DNA of 64,000 nucleotides from GCA-003244245 sp052390115 (GTDB lineage: Bacteria; Actinomycetota; Actinomycetes; Mycobacteriales; Pseudonocardiaceae), in the NCBI GenBank assembly GCA_052390115.1, contig JBQTHE010000069.1, positions 1 to 64,000 of the forward strand. Reading direction: 5' to 3'. The notes under the pieces are model-generated. The model saw only the letters and a program-made list of their open reading frames with translations, was not told the origin of the DNA and ran no database searches. Both the position numbers and the translations under genes were made by a program. Shown piece by piece: positions 8,278 to 14,527 of the stretch. Each line of letters starts with the position of its first letter. Position 1 is the stretch's first letter.

Positions 8278-9240
8278 TTACCTCACCGCCCGGCAGCGTT
8301 CGGCCAGCGCCAGCACCGGCGAAGACTTCTTGCCAGCCGTCGCCGGAGCCCGGCGGTACATCGACCGCACGACTTCCCGGACCACCACGCTGTGCCGCAC
8401 GATCCCCGGCGACTTCCGCTCGGCCGTGAGCAGCGTTTGCAGCGCATCATCATCCTTGGCGACCAGGCTCAGCGCCCGCGCGAGATCGATCAAGTGCGTG
8501 ACCTGGCGCTCGACCGGAAGATTGTCGACGTTGATCCGGGGAGCGGAGTCGATCACCTGCGTGATGTCGCCCAGGTCAAGCGCGGCCGAGATTCGATGCA
8601 GTTCCACATTGGACGGACCGAAGCCGGTCTGCCAGTAGTTCGCGTCCACGCCCAGTTGGTCGGCCGCGCGGCCGGCATGCGCCAGAAACTCGCTTGCCGT
8701 CGATCGGTCCTGATGCCGTGCGGCAGCCACCGCGGTACGGAGATAGAGCATTCCGTACAAGCTCAGCGCCGCCGGGTCACTGACTCCCATCCTCGGCGAC
8801 AGCCACCGGGCGGCGACCTCGCCCAGTTCCACGGCGTCATCAAACCGACCGACCGCCATGAGCGCGTGGGTGCCCGACCGGGCAGCCGAGGCCAGAACCA
8901 ACGGGTCGTCCGCCTCGTCGGCCGCCTGCATCGCGCGTTCCGCTGCGATCCAGGCGAGGTCGGCCTCCCCGATCTTGCTCAGCGTGGTTGCGGCCAGATG
9001 GTGAATACGCGCCGAGACCGCAGCACAGGCCCGCCGGTACGCTGCGTCGTCGGTCCAAGCGGCTTCCATCTGTTGAGTCGTCTTGATCAGACCAGGCAGC
9101 GCCGTCACGACCCGGCCAAGGGCGCCCTTCTGGTAGTTCAACCACGCGCCCTCGGCGAGTTGCGTCACCGGAACCGGGTCGATGTACTCCAGCGGCATCG
9201 ACGACCAAAACAGCGTCCGCGACAACCGTCGAGGAGCCAT
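8278..9240 (-). CDS. TPR-like ligand domain of a split XRE regulator
   Basis: A 320-residue, almost wholly helical protein matching the C-terminal part of actinobacterial XRE-family regulators: an array of TPR-like helices (for example AWIAAERAMQAADEADDPLV, AARSGTHALMAVGRFDDAV) and no DNA-binding domain of its own. The separate helix-turn-helix ORF upstream is in the same frame and is divided from this one by a single TAG codon; the next codon is the ATG used here. Joined, the two give about 412 residues, a normal length for this regulator type. Either a nonsense mutation occurred, or TAG-ATG allows re-initiation. It precedes the flavoprotein gene. Confidence 0.7.
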   Translation of the reverse strand: MAPRRLSRTLFWSSMPLEYIDPVPVTQLAEGAWLNYQKGALGRVVTALPGLIKTTQQMEAAWTDDAAYRRACAAVSARIHHLAATTLSKIGEADLAWIAAERAMQAADEADDPLVLASAARSGTHALMAVGRFDDAVELGEVAARWLSPRMGVSDPAALSLYGMLYLRTAVAAARHQDRSTASEFLAHAGRAADQLGVDANYWQTGFGPSNVELHRISAALDLGDITQVIDSAPRINVDNLPVERQVTHLIDLARALSLVAKDDDALQTLLTAERKSPGIVRHSVVVREVVRSMYRRAPATAGKKSSPVLALAERCRAVR

Positions 9241-9516
9241 CTACGCGTCCCGAATCGCCGGAACGTCGTCATGCTTCTCGTCGTCCTCCAACAGGACCGG
9301 CTCACCAAGTAGATCACCGAGCGTGACTCGAAGCGCCCGCGCCACGTCCGTGAGGACATCGAGCCGGCGGATGTCCCGCTCACCGCGCTCGATCTTGCTC
9401 AGCCAGTCCTCAGTCCGACCCACCAGGTTAGCGAGAACAGCCTGCGACAGTCCGCGACGACGCCGGTAAAAGGCAACACGCTCGCCGATGCTGAGTTGAT
9501 CACCCGCACCACGCAT
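9241..9516 (-). CDS. XRE helix-turn-helix domain protein (N-terminal part of split regulator)
   Basis: A 91-residue DNA-binding protein with a complete XRE helix-turn-helix: IGERVAFYRRRRGLSQAVLA, then LVGRTEDWLSKIERGER as recognition helix. A linker and DLLGEPVLLEDDEKHDDVPAIRDA follow, where the frame stops at TAG (bases 9241-9243). The acidic linker and its in-frame TPR continuation strongly suggest this was one gene. Homologues as recalled read through this junction with a Leu codon, which TAG could derive from by one base change (TTG to TAG). If translated alone it would be a small regulator without a ligand domain. Confidence 0.75.
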   Translation of the reverse strand: MRGAGDQLSIGERVAFYRRRRGLSQAVLANLVGRTEDWLSKIERGERDIRRLDVLTDVARALRVTLGDLLGEPVLLEDDEKHDDVPAIRDA

Positions 9517-9810
9517 GTTCCTACGCTATCAGCGGCGTCTGAACGGCCTGCTGGCTCGCCGTCGCGCGACCGTCAGGTCAAGACCGGCTTCGTGTAGCAG
9601 CGATGTAGCAACGGCGCGCGTCGTGCCGTACGCAAATCAAACTCCGCCAGAGAACAATTCCCAGGTGACGTCTCCGGCATACCACGGCACATGGCTCACC
9701 CAGGACTTTACAAGCGAGAGGCCGCAGCTACAGCGAGCAGCCGCAGGTGAACCACCACTCCGCTGCAGGTCACAGGGCGTGGTACCGCTGTCACGCGGAG
9801 TCGCAAGCGT
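9517..9810. other. Gene-free stretch upstream of the split regulator
   Basis: Contains the promoter side of the XRE gene. I see no convincing ORF, hairpin or repeat; the open frames are interrupted or biased like non-coding DNA. Confidence 0.4.
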
Positions 9811-10044
9811 GTGTTGCCGGATAAGTCTCTACAACGGGTCGGGCTGCTTCCCTCCGGGCTGCTTCCCTCGCAGCGCACCGTCGCCGGCTACCTGCAACCC
9901 CTCGTCGGTGAGCAGATCGCCCACGCGGAGCAGCGACGAGCCGACCTGGCTGTGTTCGTCGATCGCCTGACCGCCGCGCTGCCCCACCCCAGGCGCTGCC
10001 GGCCAGGGACGGGCCTGGCGAACCCCGTGGGGTACCCCGTTTAG
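9811..10044 (+). pseudogene. Possible MerR-family regulator relic
   Basis: A 77-codon frame whose product joins two pieces resembling a MerR regulator. RVGLLPSGLLPSQRTVAGY is like the 'GLL..RT.SGYR' segment after the MerR helix-turn-helix, and GEQIAHAEQRRADLAVFVDR is like the C-terminal coiled coil. The roughly 60 residues that normally lie between them, and the N-terminal helices, are missing. GLLPS is duplicated because of a 15-bp tandem duplication at about 9840-9869. This reads as a decayed gene with internal deletion; chance resemblance is possible. Confidence 0.3.
9840..9869 (+). repeat. 15-bp tandem duplication
   Basis: GGGCTGCTTCCCTC occurs twice in direct succession with period 15, one base differing at the end of the unit, inside the MerR-like relic. 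Confidence 0.7.
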
Positions 10045-10097
10045 ACGTTCGATGAACGTGTCCAGGCGTGTGTGTGGCAAAGACAACAAAGCTGAAG

Positions 10098-10330
10098 GGT
10101 TTCAGCACGGACCGCGATATCGTCGTGAAAGTAACCCCGAGGCGAATGATCCACGCGCTGTGCACGTCGGTGAGTTCGCGCAGGGCGAGGCCATCACGAC
10201 TGGCGCAGACGACAGCGCCGAGGAGATCCTGGCTCCCGTCCGCCAGCAGGTGCGGCGGTTGCCGGTGATCGACGGTGACGACCTGATCGGCATCGTCGCT
10301 CTGGCCGATGTGGCGCGGGGGTCTGAGTGA
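10098..10330 (+). pseudogene. Frameshifted CBS-domain protein fragment
   Basis: The remains of a CBS-pair protein of the Hrp1-like type. One frame encodes GFSTDRDIVVKV (10098-10133), the end of the first CBS motif. The match then continues in another frame as DPRAVHVGEFAQGEAITTGA, EEILAPVRQQVRRLPVIDGD and LIGIVALADVARGSE up to a TGA at 10328-10330. One frameshift near 10131 restores a continuous CBS sequence. The N-terminal half of the first CBS domain is absent, so the gene is truncated as well. It could not make a normal protein. Confidence 0.65.
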
Positions 10331-10390
10331 TCCGCCCGTGGGCGCTCTGGTCGAGGCGCTCTCGGACGACAGGTAAACGCGGAGGTTTCG

Positions 10391-10603
10391 ATGGCTCTTG
10401 ATCCATCGGTGGACATCGCCCGGAAGGTGTGGCGACCGTGTTCATATTGCTCGAATGAGGACGGCCTGTACCTGCTCAAGGCGGATGCCAATCTCGTGTA
10501 CGTCCAATGCGGTTCGTGCTACACCTGCTGGTGGTTGGATACCGGATACGGGGTCGGCAAACGACCCAAGGAAGCCACCGACCCGCCACAGTGGCCAGCC
10601 TGA
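10391..10603 (+). CDS. Small Cys-rich zinc-ribbon-like protein
   Basis: A 70-residue protein with PCSYCSNEDG and QCGSCYTCWWLD, two CxxC knuckles 24 residues apart plus a further Cys, consistent with a zinc ribbon. The start ATG at 10391 has GGAGG five bases upstream. No known function; it is probably a nucleic-acid or protein adaptor if zinc binding is real. It stands between the CBS relic and the convergent Pro/Ser-rich protein gene. Confidence 0.6.
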   Translation: MALDPSVDIARKVWRPCSYCSNEDGLYLLKADANLVYVQCGSCYTCWWLDTGYGVGKRPKEATDPPQWPA

Positions 10604-10664
10604 CCAGATGGTCTGCGCCCTGCTCAGCGGATAGAGGCGGATGCCCAGGGCATGGTGCGGTGCA

Positions 10665-11918
10665 CTACTTGGAACCACTTGGCCCTGAGGGGCTGGAGCT
10701 TGACCTTGAGGAGCTGGAGCTCGACTTTGAGGAGCTGGAGCTCGACCTGGAGGCACTGGAGCTCGACTTTGCGGTGCTGGAGCGCGTCGCGACCCCGCTA
10801 CCCGACCGGCCTTGAGCGTTTTGCGGGCCGCCGGTGCCCGGTTGTGTGCGGCTCTTTTTCTGTTTAGCAACGGCCGTCGGGCCGCTGTCCTGACCGGCCG
10901 GTGGTGCCGTCGACTTCCCGGTGCCTGAATTGGCTTTCCACTCTTGCGCGACCTGTGCGAGCCGCCGCGCGATCTGCTCGCGTCGCTCTTCAGGCGTGGG
11001 ACCCGGCGTCACGGGGGGTGGAGCAGCGGGCGGCGGCTTTGGAGGCGGGTTCTCTTCGGTGGGGCTGGGCTTGGGTGGCCGCGGAGCGTGCTGGCCCTGG
11101 TCTGTTGCTCGCGAATCGACTCGTCGGCCGTGATCGGCGACCTTGGCCGGTTCACTCGGCTGGGCAGGCTGTGCTGAGTTGGGCTGACTTCCTGTCACCG
11201 GGGGTCCGTCATCACGGCGCACCGCGGCGAGACCAACAAGGCCTGGGCTTTCGGTCGTTGGGCCACGATCGACCCCAGCCGACGCATCCGGTGGGACCGC
11301 AAGCTGGCCGCCGACAGGGCCCAGATCATTGCCAGGAGCGGCCGCAATATCGGCGTGGTCGCTCACTGGCGGAGCTGCTGTCGAGCCCATGGGCGTGTCC
11401 AATGAGAACAGCGGTACCGCGATCCATACTACAAGTGACGCTGCGGTCAGAAATAAGGCGCCAACCGCGACCTTAATGCTAGATGGCGTCGGATGAGGTG
11501 GCCGGAGCGGTCCGGCCCGCCCGGCGTTTCCCGTGGGTCGCCGGAATAGTAAGTCTGGCCAGACTCGTTGTTGCGCCGGTGGGCGCGGCTGCCGGGGGGG
11601 TTGCGCAGGCAGTTCGACGTTATCCTGGGGCCGTTGAAATGGTAGACCTGGCGTGGCCCGGTGTCTTGCTGGCCGACGCGGCTGAGGCGGCAGCGGCCCG
11701 GGTAGTGTGATGTTCTCCTGCGGTCGCCGAAATGGGGTATCTGGCGTAGCCCGGTGTCTTGCGCGCGGGCGCGGCTGAGGTGGAGGCGGAGGTGGCTCAG
11801 GCTGCCTGACATTCTCCCGGGGGCGCCGAAATGGTAGAATCGGCCAAGCCTGTTGTCTTACAGGTCGGCGCGGCGGACGGCCGCCCGCGCTTCTATTCCG
11901 CGGAATAGGATTCGGCAT
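10665..11918 (-). CDS. Pro/Ser-rich single-pass membrane protein next to ubiquitin-like locus
   Basis: Unrecognised 417-residue protein, started at the ATG at 11918 (GGAG six bases upstream), overlapping the JAB-E1 gene by 26 bases. The N-terminal 145 residues are Arg/Pro-rich with about four imperfect 30-residue repeats. Each has an R(A/Q)..P..PF(R/Q)RP..N(V/I) core, as in LPFRRPRENV, TPFRRPQENI, LPFQRPQDNV and LLFRRPTGNA. One membrane helix follows (about 148-171, AVGALFLTAASLVVWIAVPL). Beyond it is a Pro/Thr-rich tract, a short charged helix (TPEERREQIARRLAQVAQEW) and a Ser tail punctuated by Lys/Arg. With a basic N-terminus inside, the C-terminal part would be outside. It probably belongs to the Ubl operon; substrate or effector is speculation. 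Confidence 0.65.
   Translation of the reverse strand: MPNPIPRNRSAGGRPPRRPVRQQAWPILPFRRPRENVRQPEPPPPPPQPRPRARHRATPDTPFRRPQENITLPGPLPPQPRRPARHRATPGLPFQRPQDNVELPAQPPRQPRPPAQQRVWPDLLFRRPTGNAGRAGPLRPPHPTPSSIKVAVGALFLTAASLVVWIAVPLFSLDTPMGSTAAPPVSDHADIAAAPGNDLGPVGGQLAVPPDASAGVDRGPTTESPGLVGLAAVRRDDGPPVTGSQPNSAQPAQPSEPAKVADHGRRVDSRATDQGQHAPRPPKPSPTEENPPPKPPPAAPPPVTPGPTPEERREQIARRLAQVAQEWKANSGTGKSTAPPAGQDSGPTAVAKQKKSRTQPGTGGPQNAQGRSGSGVATRSSTAKSSSSASRSSSSSSKSSSSSSRSSSSPSGPSGSK
10690..10775 (-). repeat. 21-bp tandem repeats encoding the Ser-rich tail
   Basis: About three copies of a 21-bp unit starting (A)AGGTCGAGCTCCAGCTCC on the minus strand, each coding Arg or Lys plus six Ser. They form the C-terminal tail of the Pro/Ser-rich membrane protein. 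Confidence 0.75.
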
Positions 11919-13401
11919 ACTCGACTCCGGCTCGTTCCAGTGATGCTGGGGCGAAAGCGGGTCCTGTCGTAGGCGCGGCCTGTAAAGGTGCAAGATCAGC
12001 CACCCCTGCAACGCCGTGACTGCCGCAGGTCGCGCACTCAGGCGAGTGGCGAACAGCCGCTGGGAATGTCCGCTGGGCTTGTGCATCGTAAACGACAAGC
12101 TTCGGGGTGACGACCTTGTGCCCGGACGTGGCGGCAAAAATACGTGCTGCTTCTGCAACCTGCATTGATGCCACGACGCCATTCAGAAATATGACTGAGG
12201 GGGCGGCCTCCTCGGTGCCATAGCCGTGGTTCCGTTCGTACTCCTGCACCTCTGGCGGCGCTAAATCATACGCCGCTCGTTGCGGATGAATAAAGCCACG
12301 GCACTCGAGGCAACCCACTCCCGGTGCCACGACTTGGACTTGCCCTCCCAGCCTTGCAGTGAAACTGCCGGTCCCGAGCCTGACGCCAGTGCCGGCATCG
12401 AGAAGCGGTATGAGATACCGGACGGATAAGTGGTTCAACGACAGGCGGGCGCCGTGGCCGTCGACGCATCCGAGCAGCAAGTCTGCTGATTTGGCGCGGT
12501 CGAGAGCTTCGCTGTCCAAAAGTGGCGCTGCCACCGCTGTCACCGCAACTCTAGGCGCCGCACGCTCGATAAATTCACGGAAGACGTCGACCTTGTACCG
12601 TCCGACGTCTTCTGGCCCAGCCCCGATGAGGCGGTTCAGATTACTGAGCTCGATACGGTCCGGGTCGATCAGAGTCAGGTGGCCGACGCCGAGATAGGCG
12701 AGTTCTAAGGCAACGAAAGAGCCAAGACCGCCAATACCGACGACAGCCACTCGCGCTTTTGAGAGGGCCTCCTGCATGCCCGCTCCGAGCAGCGGTAGCT
12801 GGCGGTTGTGACGCGCTTCTTGCGGGCGGACTGGCTCAGGTGCACAACTGGACGTTGGGAGGTAGTGCAGGACTGGTGAATCATCGGAGAAGCTTCCGGC
12901 GATAGTCACTTGCCGCATCGGCAGGATTGACCCGGTTGAACGCTGATAGTAATGAGCGTCGAGGCTGTCTCGCCCGACGACCATCGTGGCATGATAAAAC
13001 GGCTCAGGTAGCATTGACGCGAGACGAGGCATCTTCATCCGGTCGTTGGACCAGTCAATGCCACTGAACGTTGTCTGAGATCCCGAGTCAAAAGGATGTG
13101 AGTGGACCTCGATGAGGCTCCACCCTTCTTGCCGGCACCGGGTCAATACGGAGGCGACGAACTGGCCGTTCGGGACGATTCCGGAAGGAGACTGATGCTC
13201 CAGATCCTTCGGCTGTGCGCGTAGCAGCTCATGACCCACCAAGCGTATCCTGCTAGCTGAGACGTTGGGCGCAGCGAGAATAAATGCTAGCTGCTCATTG
13301 TCGTCCCGGCGACCTGGCTCTCCATTCATAGACAGAAGGTGGCCGCGGAGGTGAGACCAGAGACTCGAACTCAGGACAAGGTCGTGCACCTCAGTTGTCA
13401 T
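11893..13401 (-). CDS. JAB (JAMM) peptidase - E1/ThiF adenylyltransferase fusion
   Basis: A 502-residue fusion of deubiquitinase-like and E1-like domains. Residues about 1-170 form a JAB/JAMM domain with a complete metal site: Glu36 (in NEQLAF) and H-S-H at 100-102, ten residues to S113, then D116 (HxH-x10-SxxD). Residues about 195-440 form a ThiF/E1 adenylation fold: VVGIGGLGSF at 220-229, LIDPDRIELSNLNR at 244-257, and two zinc CxxC pairs at 364/367 and 456/459. No additional Cys lies in the usual E1 catalytic loop. The ATG at 13401 overlaps the E2 stop (TAATG), showing coupling. The predicted role is to adenylate the Ubl-like protein and remove it from targets. Confidence 0.85.
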   Translation of the reverse strand: MTTEVHDLVLSSSLWSHLRGHLLSMNGEPGRRDDNEQLAFILAAPNVSASRIRLVGHELLRAQPKDLEHQSPSGIVPNGQFVASVLTRCRQEGWSLIEVHSHPFDSGSQTTFSGIDWSNDRMKMPRLASMLPEPFYHATMVVGRDSLDAHYYQRSTGSILPMRQVTIAGSFSDDSPVLHYLPTSSCAPEPVRPQEARHNRQLPLLGAGMQEALSKARVAVVGIGGLGSFVALELAYLGVGHLTLIDPDRIELSNLNRLIGAGPEDVGRYKVDVFREFIERAAPRVAVTAVAAPLLDSEALDRAKSADLLLGCVDGHGARLSLNHLSVRYLIPLLDAGTGVRLGTGSFTARLGGQVQVVAPGVGCLECRGFIHPQRAAYDLAPPEVQEYERNHGYGTEEAAPSVIFLNGVVASMQVAEAARIFAATSGHKVVTPKLVVYDAQAQRTFPAAVRHSPECATCGSHGVAGVADLAPLQAAPTTGPAFAPASLERAGVEYAESYSAE

Positions 13402-13871
13402 TATTTCGCCCCGCTCAGGGTGCGTCGATCGCGAAAGATTGCCGCGATCAGGTTCAGGTAATTTACCAGACTGTGCCCGCGCGTGAAGTCCACCCCGCCG
13501 ACCGGTCGCCACCCGATAAGATGCACGCAGAAATGCCCCCATCCTTGATGGAGGTGTTCCTTATCGCTGCCCGGGCCGCGCGTGAAGAAGTGGTTGAGTG
13601 GTTGGTTATTGTTCGTCCGGAGATCGTGGTCCGTCCAGAACCATTCTGGCGGTACGGACGGGTAGCCAGGGGTGCCGTGAGGGATATCGATGAGGATTTC
13701 GATGTGAGACTTATTCCAGCCCTGAGGAATCGGAAACCGCTCGACATAGAACCATGCGCCGCTCTCGGTGTCGAAACGGACGTCGCCAAACCGTTGCGAG
13801 AGTAACAGCGCCTCGGTCTTGAGCCGGCTGAGGCGGCGCCTGGTCTCGAGGTCGTTGGTTATCGACGGCAT
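13401..13871 (-). CDS. E2-like conjugating enzyme (prokaryotic E2 family)
   Basis: A 156-residue protein resembling prokaryotic E2-fold proteins, closest by eye to the Prok-E2 family E pattern. The beta-strand segment with GYPSVPPEWFW (69-79) corresponds to the YP..PP motif of ubiquitin-conjugating enzymes. GHFCVHL followed by WRP (112-123) corresponds to the catalytic 'CL..L...W.P' region, making Cys115, the only Cys in the protein, the likely thioester site. A C-terminal helix (SLVNYLNLIAAIF) completes the fold. It lies six bases after the Ubl-like gene and overlaps the JAB-E1 gene, so all three are one operon. The start is the ATG at 13871. Confidence 0.78.
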   Translation of the reverse strand: MPSITNDLETRRRLSRLKTEALLLSQRFGDVRFDTESGAWFYVERFPIPQGWNKSHIEILIDIPHGTPGYPSVPPEWFWTDHDLRTNNNQPLNHFFTRGPGSDKEHLHQGWGHFCVHLIGWRPVGGVDFTRGHSLVNYLNLIAAIFRDRRTLSGAK

Positions 13872-13877
13872 CCAGAC

Positions 13878-14096
13878 CTAGCCAATGCGGCCATAGGTGA
13901 ACGGCGTCACGACCGAGTAGTCCACCGCATCAGCAGGCAGCGGTTTATGATCTTCGAGTTTTACGATCTGACCATCGGGCATGCTGGCCATCACCCAATC
14001 AGACAGTACGCTCTTGGTGTGACGCTTGAGATCGAAGGCGGTTGGCTGCCCCTCGCGCACGTCGATAATCTCGCCGTTGACTAAGTAGTTCCCCAT
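13878..14096 (-). CDS. Ubiquitin-like (beta-grasp) protein
   Basis: A 72-residue protein whose pattern fits a beta-grasp fold. A hairpin NYLVNGEIIDVREG is followed by a helix (TAFDLKRHTKSVLSDWV), strands around MPDGQIVKLEDHKPL and a last strand VVTPFTYGRIG. The chain ends in a single Gly, so the C-terminal carboxyl could be adenylated without prior cleavage. It resembles the small single-domain Ubl partners (DUF2604/multiubiquitin-like) encoded with bacterial E1-E2-JAB sets. The assignment rests on length, predicted fold, terminal Gly and position ahead of the E2 and E1 genes rather than on a clear sequence match. Confidence 0.65.
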   Translation of the reverse strand: MGNYLVNGEIIDVREGQPTAFDLKRHTKSVLSDWVMASMPDGQIVKLEDHKPLPADAVDYSVVTPFTYGRIG

Positions 14097-14182
14097 CTCA
14101 GCGCCTTCCTTCTTATCGATCGGGTACCTCTGAGCGTCTGTTGACTATTCAAGCTCACCTGCATTGGCCACGGTGGGGGGTA

Positions 14183-14323
14183 TCAGGAGAACTCCAGGCA
14201 AACTCGGCTTCCAGCGGGGTGACGGGGCAGGCACAGATCGTCACTGAACCAGGGGTTGGTGTCGGCTCTGAAGCGGCTACCTTCGGTAGCGCGGAAAGGT
14301 AGCCAGCCCGTTCGTGTTCTCAT
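14183..14323 (-). CDS. Doubtful small ORF (46 aa)
   Basis: An ATG at 14323 with GGGGTG four bases upstream opens a 46-codon frame rich in Arg, Pro and Phe (WLPFRATEGSRFRADTNPWF) with two Cys. It lies 86 bases ahead of the Ubl-like gene in the same direction. A longer GTG start at 14377 exists. No homology is recognised; it may be non-coding leader sequence. Confidence 0.25.
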   Translation of the reverse strand: MRTRTGWLPFRATEGSRFRADTNPWFSDDLCLPRHPAGSRVCLEFS

Positions 14324-14446
14324 GATCCACCCCGTTGTGCCATCCTTGAGGCGTTCATCGCCTCCCAGCAAGGGCACGTTACAAATCCGCAGTTGATAGC
14401 GCTGAGTTGTGATGCGTATGCGCAGTGATTGTAAATCCGGCGTCCT

Positions 14447-14473
14447 GTTCGCGCCGTTCGCGCAGTTCGCGCC
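14447..14473. repeat. 9-bp tandem repeat, three copies
   Basis: GTTCGCGCC, GTTCGCGCA and GTTCGCGCC follow one another with no gap, then a degenerate GTTTCGGGG. Confidence 0.75.
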
Positions 14474-14527
14474 GTTTCGGGGCCACCGGATCCCGGCATG
14501 GTCAGGGCGTGCGCCCTGTTCGCGATG

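Larger units (their letters stand above)
14097..14527. other. Intergenic region upstream of the ubiquitin-like operon
   Basis: Holds the presumed promoter of the leftward operon. It also contains a doubtful small ORF (14183-14323) and a 9-bp triplet repeat (14447-14473). No recognisable operator was found. Confidence 0.4.

Noticed and set aside
10507..10815. Plus-strand ORF with a striking acidic Glu-Leu/Asp repeat (ELELDLEALELDF)
   Set aside because: It is the exact antisense of the Ser-rich tail of the minus-strand membrane protein; the pattern follows from the 21-bp repeats and has no ribosome site or domain.
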